NCBI RefSeq assembly: GCF_001613505.1
Contig: NZ_BDCM01000003.1
Span: forward strand, 620,001-684,000
DNA length: 64,000 nucleotides
Origin: Nocardia mikamii NBRC 108933
GTDB lineage: Bacteria; Actinomycetota; Actinomycetes; Mycobacteriales; Mycobacteriaceae
Reading direction: 5' to 3'
In this document: piece by piece, positions 1 through 8,647 of the stretch
Layout: every line of letters begins with the position of its first letter
Numbering within the stretch: the first letter of the stretch is position 1
Notes under the pieces: model-generated
What the model saw: only the letters and a program-made list of their open reading frames with translations
Databases searched by the model: none
Told to the model about the DNA's origin: nothing
Translations under genes and position numbers: made by a program

Positions 1-123
1 CGGCGGATACCCCGGAGGCGGGCCGTATCCGGGTGGTGGCCCGTACCCGGGCGGCGGGCCGTAGGGCGGGCGACCGTGTGGCGGAATCCCCTGCGGCGGT
101 GGGTATCTCGGCGGTTGCGGCAT
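1..123 (-). CDS. Proline/glycine-rich N-terminus of a protein cut by the window edge
   Basis: Reading leftward from the ATG at 121-123, the frame is open to the window edge. It encodes a Pro/Gly/Tyr-rich stretch with repeated PPPGY and YGPPP units, the same composition as the first 120 residues of the next gene upstream (130-1356). That gene's stop lies only six bases before this ATG, so the two are probably one transcriptional unit. The similar tails suggest a second membrane-anchored metallopeptidase-like paralogue, but no catalytic part is visible. The product is therefore unassigned. Confidence 0.55.
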   Translation of the reverse strand, partial: MPQPPRYPPPQGIPPHGRPPYGPPPGYGPPPGYGPPPGYPP

Positions 124-129
124 GACGGT

Positions 130-1356
130 TCAGCTCACCTGTCCGGACGGCGCGATGAAGGTGTTACAGGGCGCGGTCGCGTTCTTGTCGAATCCGGTAC
201 TCCACCAGTCGCCGGCGTGTTCGGCGGTGCCGTGACTGCGCATGTCGCCGGCGCTGTCACCTCGGCCGTAGGCGTCCTTGCGCGCGGACTGCGACTGCAC
301 CGGCGTCAGCGATTTCCCCCCGGCCGAGGATGCGAAGTACATGCCGTCGAAACAGTTGGCCTGCAATTCGATTCGTCGCGAGAGGTCGAGCCCCTCGTCG
401 CTGTAGAGGCCGGTCTGGCGGCGTTGTTTGTTCGCGGCGCCGAGGATCCCGGACAGCGCCTGTATGTGATGGCCGTATTCGTGGGCGAAGACCGAGAGGT
501 AGATCTCCCAGTGATCGTGGAACATATCGGTCTGCAGCTGACTGATCGGCATGTAGATCGTCTGATCCGCACCGCAGTAGAAGGCCGCGAAATTGCTGCT
601 GGAGCCGCTGCACGGTGTGGTGATGCCCGAAGTGGTCGCGGTGACGACGAGTTTCGGTGGCGTGAAACTCAATTTCGCATTCTCCAGCACCGGTTTCCAG
701 GCGTCGGCCAGACAGGCCGCGGCACTGTCGAAGAACGCGCGTGCGGCGTCGACCTGCGTGCTCCACGGGGTATACGGGCAGCGCGCCGGACTCAGCGGCG
801 AACCCGGGTCGGCCAGTAGTGGATTGGCGCCGGTTTCGGGGACGCCCGCGGAATCCTTTCCGGGCGCAGGGTTGTAGCTGTAGTTGCCGAGTTCCCCCGT
901 ATGGGAGGCGGCGTCGAATCCGGTCCGCACGGCGAAGCGGATGAGGCCCGAGGTGACGATCAACAAGATCACGACGGCGACCGCGCCGAATCCCCCGCCT
1001 CGCTTACGCGGCGGAGCGGGTCGCGGGCCTGCCGGGCCGTACGGCCGCGGCGGCGGAATCGGCGGACGATGCCCGGGCGGCGCGACGGCCCGATAACCCT
1101 GTCCCGCAACGTATCCGGGGTTCGCCACGTAACCGGCCGGTGTGGGGTATCCGCGCGGCGGAGATCCCGCGGGCGCAGCGTAACCCGGAGCGGGCGGATA
1201 ACCGGGTGGGGGCGGATAACCGGGCTGTGCCGAATGGCCGGGCGGGGGACCGTATCCCGGCGGCGGCCCCGGGCGACGAGGACCGCCCGGACCATAGGGT
1301 GGAACCGGCCGTCCGCCCGGCGGATTCGGGCCGTGCCCGTAGGGTGGTCGACTCAC
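130..1356 (-). CDS. Membrane-anchored neutral zinc metallopeptidase (YpfJ-type)
   Basis: 408 residues. Residues 1-120 are a low-complexity Pro/Gly/Tyr tail, probably cytoplasmic. A single hydrophobic segment follows at about 123-140, then an extracellular domain. That domain contains AHEYGHHIQ near 291-299, a classic HExxH zinc site, followed by the Glu-rich SRRIELQANCFDG region where these enzymes place a further ligand. This layout matches the putative neutral zinc metallopeptidase family (PF04228), whose substrates are largely unknown. The start lies 136 bases from the divergent DUF2207 gene. Family assignment is good; any specific substrate would be a guess. Confidence 0.85.
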   Translation of the reverse strand: MSRPPYGHGPNPPGGRPVPPYGPGGPRRPGPPPGYGPPPGHSAQPGYPPPPGYPPAPGYAAPAGSPPRGYPTPAGYVANPGYVAGQGYRAVAPPGHRPPIPPPRPYGPAGPRPAPPRKRGGGFGAVAVVILLIVTSGLIRFAVRTGFDAASHTGELGNYSYNPAPGKDSAGVPETGANPLLADPGSPLSPARCPYTPWSTQVDAARAFFDSAAACLADAWKPVLENAKLSFTPPKLVVTATTSGITTPCSGSSSNFAAFYCGADQTIYMPISQLQTDMFHDHWEIYLSVFAHEYGHHIQALSGILGAANKQRRQTGLYSDEGLDLSRRIELQANCFDGMYFASSAGGKSLTPVQSQSARKDAYGRGDSAGDMRSHGTAEHAGDWWSTGFDKNATAPCNTFIAPSGQVS

Positions 1357-1492
1357 TCCCCCACTCCCCCTTGTCCGTTCCTCATCCGGCGACAGCCACC
1401 ACTCTCCGGCGACAGCCGCCGACGCAGAATAGCAAGCCGCCGGATTCGTCGGCCCCTGCTCGCACGGTGGCCCACCGCTAAGCTACTGGCCC

Positions 1493-3112
1493 ATGCTGAT
1501 CTTTCGGGGGGGCGCATTCGGCGCTCTGTTGTTGACCGCGGTCGGGCTGTTCGCCGCAGCACCGGCCGCATGGGCGCAGGAGCCCACGGGTGTGTCGATC
1601 ATCGCGGATGTCAAACTCAGCGAGGCCGGTCTGCTCGAGGTGGCCGAAACCGTGAAGGTGCCGCCGGGTGGGCAGTTCCATATGGCGCTGCCGCTGCGAG
1701 TGGGGCGCGACGACGGGAGTGAACGCCGCTTCGGCGTGACCGACATCTCCAGTACCGGACCGGGTTCGGCGAAGGTAGCGGGTGATGTGTTCAGCGTGGA
1801 CGCGCCGCCGGGGGAATCGTCGTTCAAGTACACCGTGCACGGGACGGTCAGCGATGCACCGGGGACGCAGTTGTTCCACTGGACGGGGGTCCTCAACACC
1901 GATGTCGCCTCGTTCGACGGGTCGGTGATCAGCCCGAGTTATCAGATGGGAATCGCCGACTGCACGGTCGGCTCGGTGGGTAGCACCCGCAAATGCAACG
2001 ACGCCCGCGTCGAACCGGACGGCGTCCTCACCATGCACGAGGAGAACCTGCACAAGGGTGACATCCTCGATGTGACACTGCAGGTGCCGCCCGGCACGGT
2101 GAAGGCCAACGCCGATATTCGCGGCGGCCGGGGGTCGGGCGCCTTCGCCGTCACCGCCCCGGTGCTGATCGCCTTCGGTGTCCTGCTGGCGGCGCTGGCC
2201 GCCTTCGGCGCCTATCTGGCCCGATCTCGCCGCCAGGACACCGCGGCCCTGACCTCCACCGAGACCCTGGATCCGGTGCAGCGCAACGGAAAACACAGCG
2301 AATTCGTCTCTCCCGACGGCATCCTGCCGGGTGAGGCGGGCCTGTTGCTCGACGGCTCCGCCGATGCCGCCGATGTCGCCGCCACCGTGGTCGATCTGGC
2401 GGTGCGGCGCTACCTGTGGATCGCGGCGGTGAGCGATTCGGACTGGCGCATCACCCGGGTGAATCCCGCCGACGATCAACTGCGCAGCTACGAAAAGCAC
2501 GTGTACACGACACTGCTGCCCGAGGGCGCCGACTCGGTGCTGCTGTCGGAATTGCGGGCGCCGGGGCGCGTCGCCGCCGAGCCCGTCCGCTCGGCGCTGC
2601 GGCGCGATGCGCTCGAACGCGGCACGTTGCTCGATCACGACCGTCGCGGCCTCGCCTTCTGGATCGGCATCGCGCTGCTGGTGATCGGGGTGGGGGCCAC
2701 CGTCGGCCTCGCCATCGCCGGCGGACACGCGCTGGTCGGCGTGGCCGTCGCGCTCGGCGGTGCGGCCATCCTGCTGCTCGGCCGGTATCTGCCGGTGCGG
2801 ACCGCCGCGGGCCGCGCGCTCGCCGCACAGGTGAAGGCCCTGCAGAACGGACTGGACGCCCAGCGGCCCGAGCAGATCCCGCCGGCCGATCGCGAACTGC
2901 TGTTCTCGCGGGCGCTGCCGTTCACGATCATCGGTGGCCGGGCCGACAACTGGATCCGCACCTTCCGCGACGTGGATCCCGGGGCCGACCGTCAGGCCGG
3001 GCTCTACTGGTTCGGCGGCTTCGATCGCGACCGGAATCTGCACCGGTTCGCCGGGCATTTCCCGTATTTCATCACCGCACTGGAGGGGCTGTTCACGACG
3101 TCGGGTCACTGA
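1493..3112 (+). CDS. DUF2207-type membrane protein
   Basis: 539 residues. A signal peptide at about 1-28 ends in AAPAAWAQE. A beta-rich extracellular domain follows, then a transmembrane helix near 216-242 and a cytoplasmic part with a second hydrophobic pair near 385-430. The order (secreted N-domain, TM, soluble segment with GEAGLLLDGSADAADVAATVVDLAVRR-type sequence, TM pair) is that of the DUF2207 family of predicted membrane proteins. Their biochemical role is not established. The 3' end overlaps the convergent TetR gene by 20 bases, leaving no space for a terminator. Confidence 0.8.
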   Translation: MLIFRGGAFGALLLTAVGLFAAAPAAWAQEPTGVSIIADVKLSEAGLLEVAETVKVPPGGQFHMALPLRVGRDDGSERRFGVTDISSTGPGSAKVAGDVFSVDAPPGESSFKYTVHGTVSDAPGTQLFHWTGVLNTDVASFDGSVISPSYQMGIADCTVGSVGSTRKCNDARVEPDGVLTMHEENLHKGDILDVTLQVPPGTVKANADIRGGRGSGAFAVTAPVLIAFGVLLAALAAFGAYLARSRRQDTAALTSTETLDPVQRNGKHSEFVSPDGILPGEAGLLLDGSADAADVAATVVDLAVRRYLWIAAVSDSDWRITRVNPADDQLRSYEKHVYTTLLPEGADSVLLSELRAPGRVAAEPVRSALRRDALERGTLLDHDRRGLAFWIGIALLVIGVGATVGLAIAGGHALVGVAVALGGAAILLLGRYLPVRTAAGRALAAQVKALQNGLDAQRPEQIPPADRELLFSRALPFTIIGGRADNWIRTFRDVDPGADRQAGLYWFGGFDRDRNLHRFAGHFPYFITALEGLFTTSGH

Positions 3113-3581
3113 TCCGCCGGACGACCTCGTAGGCCGCCCGAGCGGTGGTGCGGCCTTCGGCCACGGCGGGCAGCAGCCCGACCAATCCCCACGACAGGAA
3201 TGTGGTGTCGGGCTCCGTACTACCCTGATCGGCCAGAATTCCGGCGATCATCTGCTGGGTGCCGCGCACGACGACCATGGTGCTCTTCGGGCCGAGAAGC
3301 GCCCGGTAGACCTCGCGGTGGCCCTCGGCCAATTCGACGATGGCTCGTATCGGGTCGCCGGAGCGCCGGGCGAGCGCCGCACGCAGGAATTCGGTGCCAC
3401 TCACCACGAGCAGGTCGTCCTTGCTGCGGAAGTGGGCGTAGAACGTCGAGCGGCCGACGTCGGCGCGGTCGAGGATGTCCTGCACGGTGATGCGGTCGTA
3501 GGGCCGTTCGATCATGAGCTCGATCAGGGCACGATGCAGGGTGCTCCGGGTCCGTCGGACGCGGCGATCGTTCTCGGACAC
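3093..3581 (-). CDS. TetR-family regulator, probably of the divergent methyltransferase
   Basis: 162 residues, short for the family. Residues 10-55 form the TetR DNA-binding domain, with ITVQDILDRADVGRSTFYAHFRSKDDLL as the helix-turn-helix; the C-terminal ligand domain is compact. It is transcribed divergently from the methyltransferase at 3664. The 82-base gap plus that gene's start hold a repeated GAATCGAAC word and a dyad, which suggests repression of both directions. The ligand is unknown. Confidence 0.8.
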   Translation of the reverse strand: MSENDRRVRRTRSTLHRALIELMIERPYDRITVQDILDRADVGRSTFYAHFRSKDDLLVVSGTEFLRAALARRSGDPIRAIVELAEGHREVYRALLGPKSTMVVVRGTQQMIAGILADQGSTEPDTTFLSWGLVGLLPAVAEGRTTARAAYEVVRRISDPTS

Positions 3582-3599
3582 TGTGCCTCCGGATGTGCG

Positions 3600-3680
3600 G
3601 AATCGAACGGATTCGGTGCTTTTGCTCCTGGTGGGGCAGGCACTTCCCTCAGATCATGAACACATGTTCCGAATCGAACA
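3600..3680. promoter_or_regulatory. Candidate TetR operators between regulator and methyltransferase
   Basis: The nine-base word GAATCGAAC occurs at 3600-3608 and again at 3671-3679. The first copy lies within GAATC-N5-GATTC. The second lies inside the dyad TGTTC-N6-GAACA (3665-3669 and 3676-3680), which covers the methyltransferase start codon. Two related sites flanking a divergent TetR promoter fit autoregulation. Binding is inferred. Confidence 0.45.
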
Positions 3681-4296
3681 AGACCCCCACGGCATCCTGA
3701 TCACCAACCCGCGCGGCTACAGCGCGTTCACCAGTGTCTTCTTCGGCGGCAGACGTCGCCGGCACGCGGCGGCCCTCGCCGCCGCCAGTGGCGCCCGGCC
3801 GGGCGGGCGCGCGCTCGATATCGCCAGCGGCCCGGGCACCTTGGTGTTCGCGCTAGCGGACCGTGTCGGCCCGGGCGGCGAAGTCGTCGGTGTCGACGCG
3901 GCGCGGGAAATGGTCGACTACGCCGCCGCGCGCTCCCGGGGCCGGTCGAACTGCCGCTTCGACTTCGGCGTGGCCCAGTCGCTGGAGCTGCCGGATGCGG
4001 CGTTCGACGTGGTCACCTGCACGTTCGGTATGCACCACATTCCCGAGGCGGACCGCGGTCGCGCGCTGGCGGAGATGTGGCGCGTACTACGGCCCGGCGG
4101 ACGAGTGCTGCTCGCCGATATGGCGCCAGCGGGCGTGCACGGACAGCTGACGAAACGACTCAGCAGGCATATGGATCCCGCCGAGATCGACATCAGACGG
4201 TATCGGAAAGCGCTGCGGGAGAAGGGATTTCAGGATTTCGACTATCGGACGATCAAGCCGTCCACAGGTGTGCTGACCGGCGTCAAGCCCAGCTGA
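3664..4296 (+). CDS. Class I SAM-dependent methyltransferase
   Basis: 210 residues from the only in-frame ATG after the upstream gene. The SAM-binding motif I is ALDIASGPGTLVFALAD near 43-59. The acidic motif II region is VVGVDAAREMVDYA, and the post-I loop is FDVVTCTFGMHHIPEADR, all typical of the UbiE/COQ5-like Methyltransf_11 fold. No Shine-Dalgarno sequence precedes the ATG, so translation may be leaderless. It is probably controlled by the divergent TetR protein. The acceptor substrate cannot be told from sequence. Confidence 0.75.
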   Translation: MFRIEQDPHGILITNPRGYSAFTSVFFGGRRRRHAAALAAASGARPGGRALDIASGPGTLVFALADRVGPGGEVVGVDAAREMVDYAAARSRGRSNCRFDFGVAQSLELPDAAFDVVTCTFGMHHIPEADRGRALAEMWRVLRPGGRVLLADMAPAGVHGQLTKRLSRHMDPAEIDIRRYRKALREKGFQDFDYRTIKPSTGVLTGVKPS

Positions 4297-4303
4297 GCGC
4301 CCT

Positions 4304-4332
4304 CGGTCGGGGTGGCCGTACCACCCCGACCG
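4304..4332. terminator. Bidirectional terminator hairpin
   Basis: A perfect 12-bp stem starting CGGTCGGGGTGG with a five-base loop sits eight bases after the methyltransferase stop and twelve before the end of the convergent ROK gene. There is no long U-tract, as is usual in high-GC actinobacteria. Confidence 0.65.
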
Positions 4333-4343
4333 TATACGCCGGC

Positions 4344-5624
4344 TCAGCGCGAGCGCGTGGCCCGGCGCAGTGCCGACAGCGGATCGGCGTAGCAGACGCT
4401 GAGCGAGGTGACGGCTGCGGCGTGCTCCTGGACCCGCCCGCCGAATCGGCTGATCCGCAGGTCGGCCGGGGCGAGGGTGGTGGCGCGACCGAAGGCCTGC
4501 ACGACTCGTTCGAGTCCCGGCCGGTAGCCGGTGAAGGCCTGACCGCCCAGGACCACCCGATCGGGGTTGAACATGTCGCGCACCAGAGCCGCGGTGTTGC
4601 CGAGGATCTCGGCCCGCTCGAACAGCATGTCGCGAGCCGGGGCGGACCCCTGTTCGGCGGCCTTGTACAACTCGGCGATCACCGGCTTCCGCGGCGCCTC
4701 CCGCTTCGGCACGATGCCGGCGCGCACGGCGCGAGCCAGCACCGCCGCCTCACCGACCGTGGCCTCCAAGCAGCCGCGCCGGCCGCACGAGCAATCGATA
4801 TCGGATCCGGTCGGCAGATGCGCGATCGAACCCGGGCCGTTCGCCGGGGTGTAGACGCGATCGTGCAGCGTGACCGCCACGCCGACCGTCTCCCGGCCGT
4901 AGATGTAGAGGCTGCTGCCGGGCCGTTCCTGGGCACCGGACCGGTCCGGTGTACCGGTGGTGAGCAGCAGTTCGGCGGCAGCCATCGCCTCCACGTGGGC
5001 GGCGACCGAAACCGGCAGGTCCAGCACAGTGGCGAAAATCGGGCCGACCGGCGCCGACTGCCAATCCAGGCGGGGGTGATCCACGACGCCGGCGACGGGA
5101 TCGACCCGTCCGGCCAGCGCCACACCGACCCACAACGGCCGGCGCCGCGGTAATCGGTCGAGGAAGGCCTTCGCGCTGCGGGCGATGATGGTGATGGCCG
5201 CCTCCTGCGCGGCCTGCGGGGTGGCGATCTCCAGGCCGCCCAGAATGCGGCCGGACAGGTCGGCGGCCACGATCCGGGTGAGGTTCGCGCCGATGTGGAC
5301 GCCCAGCGTGGCGAAGCGGTCGGTCTCGACCTCGAACGGCACGCGCGGGCGCCCGACCGCACCGGATGCGGTGAGGTCAGCGCGTTCTCGCAATAGGCCG
5401 GCCGAAAGTAGCGCCGACACTTGGCGATTCACGGTGGCGATGCTCAAACCCGTTGTCTGAGCAGCATTGTCGCGGAAGATCGGCCCGCGGGTGGCGGCGC
5501 GCAGGACGGCGGCCGCCGGGTTGTCGGTGATCCGCAATTCCGGCGGAACCACCGGCCGCGGCACACTACGTACCGGCCGCGGACGAGAGGGGGAAGACTG
5601 TCGTTCGAGGGTGGGGCTCGTCAT
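4344..5624 (-). CDS. ROK-family transcriptional regulator
   Basis: 426 residues. An N-terminal winged helix (about 38-85, with TTGLSIATVNRQVSALLSAGLL) is followed by a ROK domain. The ROK zinc motif CSCGRRGC is at 278-285. In ROK sugar kinases the catalytic Asp lies in an NDA-like motif; the corresponding stretch here is AAHVEAMAAAE, without that Asp, so this is a NagC/XylR-type repressor rather than a kinase. A short upstream ORF with tandem Cys codons (5730-5837) lies in its leader. That suggests expression tied to cysteine supply and a role in the neighbouring sulfur genes rather than in sugar use. Confidence 0.8.
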   Translation of the reverse strand: MTSPTLERQSSPSRPRPVRSVPRPVVPPELRITDNPAAAVLRAATRGPIFRDNAAQTTGLSIATVNRQVSALLSAGLLRERADLTASGAVGRPRVPFEVETDRFATLGVHIGANLTRIVAADLSGRILGGLEIATPQAAQEAAITIIARSAKAFLDRLPRRRPLWVGVALAGRVDPVAGVVDHPRLDWQSAPVGPIFATVLDLPVSVAAHVEAMAAAELLLTTGTPDRSGAQERPGSSLYIYGRETVGVAVTLHDRVYTPANGPGSIAHLPTGSDIDCSCGRRGCLEATVGEAAVLARAVRAGIVPKREAPRKPVIAELYKAAEQGSAPARDMLFERAEILGNTAALVRDMFNPDRVVLGGQAFTGYRPGLERVVQAFGRATTLAPADLRISRFGGRVQEHAAAVTSLSVCYADPLSALRRATRSR

Positions 5625-5729
5625 GGGGCGAAGTCCTTGTCGAAAGTCTCGTGAAGAGACGGAACTACATCGGCAACAAGGCAGCGAGAAGGGCCCGAAA
5701 GGGTCGACAGACGGACGACTGGAGCGGTC

Positions 5730-5837
5730 TCAGCTGCGCGGCCGGGAACAACACAGTTCCCGCTGCCGCGGCAGCCGCACACCGAGCGCCACGGTCACGT
5801 AGGTGACTCGTGCGCGGTTCGAACGGCTGGTGGACAT
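5730..5837 (-). CDS. Short upstream ORF with tandem Cys codons (putative Cys-attenuation leader)
   Basis: A 35-codon ORF starts at ATG 5835-5837 and ends RELCCSRPRS before the TGA at 5730-5732. Two adjacent TGT codons sit near its end. It lies in the leader of the ROK gene, 105 bases before that start. It has no Shine-Dalgarno sequence, but TACCGT lies seven bases upstream of the ATG, which would suit a leaderless transcript. Polycysteine upstream ORFs that sense charged tRNA-Cys are known in mycobacterial sulfur operons. This resembles them in position and content, but coding has not been shown. Confidence 0.5.
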   Translation of the reverse strand: MSTSRSNRARVTYVTVALGVRLPRQRELCCSRPRS

Positions 5838-5914
5838 GTGTAAAACGGTAACATCCCGATTCCGCGCCGCGCCAGCGAATGGTCACGGCACATATTGCGC
5901 TCACACTGATTTGA

Positions 5915-5928
5915 ATGCGGACCCGCAT
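5915..5928. promoter_or_regulatory. Dyad upstream of the GntR operon
   Basis: ATGCGG-AC-CCGCAT is a perfect six-base inverted repeat about 170 bases before the GntR start, in the gap shared with the divergent ROK leader. It could be an operator for either regulator. The rest of 5838-6098 shows no other gene. Confidence 0.3.
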
Positions 5929-6098
5929 CGCCGCAGGTGGCGCATTACCTTCGATCGCCGGGATTTCAGCAGGTCCGCCGCTCGGGCGGGCGGCGGATAA
6001 CCGCACCCCGGGCCGCCGCCGGCCGTGCGGGCGGCAACCCGGCCCCGGCACCCCCGTTACGCTCGGAAACCGCAGGTCACAAGCGTTAGGAGGTGGAG

Positions 6099-6962
6099 AT
6101 GACGGCCGATCCGGTACCCCTGCGGCAGCAGCGCGGCTCCGCTGCCGACCACCCGTCCGCCGGGGCGGAGACGACGGCGCCCGGCGCCGGCGCCCGCACC
6201 ATTCGCAAGGCCGATCGGGCCCGCCAGGTGGCCGACGTCCTGCGCCAGCAGATCCACACCGGACAGTGCCCGGACCCGCTGCCCACCGAATCCGAACTCG
6301 CCGCGGAATTCGCGGTGTCCCGCAACGCGGTGCGCGAGGCACTGGCACTGCTGCGCGACGAAGGCCTCATCGGCCGCGTTCCCCGGGTCGGCACCTACGT
6401 GGCACAACGCAAATACGATCACGGCCTGGAAAGCCTGCGCGGCCTGAAGGAAACGCTGCGCGGCCACGGTGAGGTGCGCAACGAGGTGCGCGCGGCACTG
6501 CGCCTCACACCGCCGCCCGCGGTCGCCAACCGGCTCGGCCTCGAACCCGGCGAATCCGCGGTCTACCTGGAGCGGCTGCGCTATCTGGGTGATCTCCCCC
6601 TCAGCCTGGATCACACCTATCTGGCCCCGGACATCGGCGAGCAGGTACTCGACTGCGATCTGCGGTCCGAGGACATCTTCGGACTCATCGAACAGATCAG
6701 CGGCCAGTCGCTCGGGTCGGCCGATCTGGCGGTGGAGGCGATCACCGCCGATATCCACAGCGCCGCCACCCTGCAGGCCCCCGAGGGCAGTGCCCTGCTG
6801 TTGCTGGAGCGACTGACCTATCTCGCCGACGGGCGGCCGGTGGACCTGGAATACATACGCATGCGTGGTGATCGGATCACCCTGCGCGACAGTCTGATTC
6901 GCACCACGGAAAGCAACGATTGGAGGCTGAGCCGCCATGGCGTCGGTCAATCAGCGGGCTGA
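6099..6962 (+). CDS. GntR/HutC-family regulator with UTRA domain
   Basis: 287 residues. The winged helix is at about 34-100 (LPTESELAAEFAVSRNAVREALALLRDEGLI, then RVPRVGTYVA). A UTRA-type ligand domain follows, with the typical ending ADGRPVDLEYIRMRGDRITL. The ATG at 6099 has AGGAGG at 6088-6093, five bases upstream, so it is preferred over the overlapping GTG at 6093. The gene overlaps the ferredoxin start by 26 bases and therefore heads the operon running to 13092. It is probably its local, ligand-responsive repressor. Confidence 0.85.
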   Translation: MTADPVPLRQQRGSAADHPSAGAETTAPGAGARTIRKADRARQVADVLRQQIHTGQCPDPLPTESELAAEFAVSRNAVREALALLRDEGLIGRVPRVGTYVAQRKYDHGLESLRGLKETLRGHGEVRNEVRAALRLTPPPAVANRLGLEPGESAVYLERLRYLGDLPLSLDHTYLAPDIGEQVLDCDLRSEDIFGLIEQISGQSLGSADLAVEAITADIHSAATLQAPEGSALLLLERLTYLADGRPVDLEYIRMRGDRITLRDSLIRTTESNDWRLSRHGVGQSAG

Positions 6963-7164
6963 TGTCCCGGTAACCATCGACGAATCGCTGTGCATCGAAG
7001 GGTGCACGCTGTGTGTGGAGATCTGCCCGCTGGATTCGCTGGCGATCAATCCGGACAACGGCAAGGCGTTCATGCACGTCGACGAATGCTGGTACTGCGG
7101 TCCGTGCGCGGCACGCTGCCCCACCGGCGCCGTGACCGTGAACATGCCGTATCTGCTGCGCTGA
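6937..7164 (+). CDS. AprB-like 2x[4Fe-4S] ferredoxin
   Basis: 75 residues with two complete cluster motifs: C19, C23, C26, C30 (CIEGCTLCVEICP) and C51, C54, C57, C61 (CWYCGPCAARCP). The second motif and its following TGAV resemble the CWECYSC...CPQGA signature of AprB, the iron-sulfur subunit of adenylylsulfate reductase. This protein lacks AprB's long C-terminal tail. It lies within the GntR operon and shares it with an AprA-like flavoprotein at 10390, so it is the likely electron partner of that enzyme. The start at 6937 has GGAGG at 6921-6925. A generic ferredoxin is the alternative. Confidence 0.8.
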   Translation: MASVNQRADVPVTIDESLCIEGCTLCVEICPLDSLAINPDNGKAFMHVDECWYCGPCAARCPTGAVTVNMPYLLR

Positions 7165-7219
7165 ATCGCGCCGCGGAATCTTTCAGTGGCCGCCCACGGC
7201 CCGATTTCGAGGAAATACC

Positions 7220-8647
7220 ATGAAGTACCGTCGTGCCCGCGTCCTGGCCGCCGCCGCCCTGATCGCCACCCTGGCCGCCGGATGCTCGCTCGAGCAGACC
7301 GGTTCCGGGGACACCGTCCGGGTGGTCGTGGGCTATCAGTCCAAAACCATCAATACCGTCACCGCCGGAACTCTGCTGCGCGCCAAGGGTTTCCTGGAGA
7401 AGCGCCTGAACGACCTGACCGCGAAGGGCGGCCCGAAATATCAGGTCGAATGGCAGGACTACGACACCGGGGCGCCGATCACCGCGCAGATGGTCGCGGA
7501 GAAGATCGATATCGGTTCGATGGGCGATTATCCGTTGCTGATCAACGGTTCCCGCACGTCGGCGAGTGAGCGTTCGGCCACCGAACTGGTCTCGATCACC
7601 GGTTACCAGCCGCGCGGATCGCTGAACATGGTTGTCACCGCGCCGAATTCGACGGCGACGACGCTGTCGGATCTCGCCGGAAAAAAGGTGTCCGCGAGCG
7701 TCGGCTCCGCCGGTGACGGCACGCTGCGCCAGGCGCTGAGCCGCGCGAACATCGATCCGGCTCACGGTGTGGACGTGTTGAATCAGCAACCGCAGATCGG
7801 CGCGTCCGCGCTGGAATCCGGTCAGGTGCAGGCACTTTCGCAATTCGTGGCATGGCCAGGTCTGCTCGTTTTCCAGGACAAGGCGAAGCTGCTCTACGAT
7901 GGTGCCGAATTGAACGTGCCGACGTTCCACGGAGTGGTGGCACGTCGTGATTATTCGAAATCCCATCCCGAGGTGCTCGATGCATTCCTGCAGGCGCAAC
8001 TTGACGCCACCGATTTCCTGCACGCGAAACCGCTCGAAGCCGCGCAGCTGGTCGCTGACAACTCCGGACTGCCGGCGGAGGTCGTCTACCTCTACAACGG
8101 ACCCGGGGGAACCTCGTTCGACACTCCCCTGAAGCCGCAGCTCGTCCAGGCGTTCAAGGGTGACGTTCCGTATCTGAAGTCGATCGGTGATTTCGCCGAA
8201 TTCGACATCGACAAGTTCGTCGACGATGCCCCGCTGCGCAAGGTCTTCGCCGAGCGCGGCGCGAACTACGACGCGGCGGTGGCGAACTTCGCCAATCCGG
8301 CGCCGATCACCGGCACCGACCCGAGCACCGGCAAACCTGTCTCCGATCCGGCCCTCGCGGGCGAGATCTGGTTCGACGGCCAGTCCACCGCCCAGCCGGC
8401 GGTCAGTCCGACCGATCTGTTGCGTGCGGTGAAAACTGCTCGGGCCCAAGGGAAGAAGGTCCGCGCGGCGTACGTGCCGGATGCGGAACTCGGCACCCGC
8501 TGGTTCGCGGACAAGGCGCAGTGGGTGCGCGAGGGCGATACGTACCTGCCCTTCATCACTCCCAGTGCGGTGCAGCGGTATCAGGCCCGCCACCCCGGCG
8601 CGGTCGCGGTGAGTTATGACCAGGCCATCGGTGAGGTGCGGTCATGA
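7220..8647 (+). CDS. Lipoprotein substrate-binding protein of a sulfonate/nitrate-type ABC transporter
   Basis: 475 residues with a lipoprotein signal peptide ending LAAGC (Cys about 22). The body resembles the NMT1/SsuA/TauA group of periplasmic binding proteins: VVVGYQSKTINTVTAGTLLRAKGFLEKRL, then a GSMGDYPLLINGS segment where this group contacts ligand. The C-terminal 120 residues extend beyond the usual 320-340 length. GAGGAAA precedes the ATG. The stop overlaps the permease start (ATGA), so the three transporter genes are coupled. The ligand is unknown; context suggests an organosulfur compound. Confidence 0.8.
   Translation: MKYRRARVLAAAALIATLAAGCSLEQTGSGDTVRVVVGYQSKTINTVTAGTLLRAKGFLEKRLNDLTAKGGPKYQVEWQDYDTGAPITAQMVAEKIDIGSMGDYPLLINGSRTSASERSATELVSITGYQPRGSLNMVVTAPNSTATTLSDLAGKKVSASVGSAGDGTLRQALSRANIDPAHGVDVLNQQPQIGASALESGQVQALSQFVAWPGLLVFQDKAKLLYDGAELNVPTFHGVVARRDYSKSHPEVLDAFLQAQLDATDFLHAKPLEAAQLVADNSGLPAEVVYLYNGPGGTSFDTPLKPQLVQAFKGDVPYLKSIGDFAEFDIDKFVDDAPLRKVFAERGANYDAAVANFANPAPITGTDPSTGKPVSDPALAGEIWFDGQSTAQPAVSPTDLLRAVKTARAQGKKVRAAYVPDAELGTRWFADKAQWVREGDTYLPFITPSAVQRYQARHPGAVAVSYDQAIGEVRS

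Noticed and set aside
1478..3109. Long open minus-strand frame opposite the DUF2207 gene
   Set aside because: Same cause: low-complexity His/Arg/Gln composition and no domain, against a coherent membrane protein on the plus strand.
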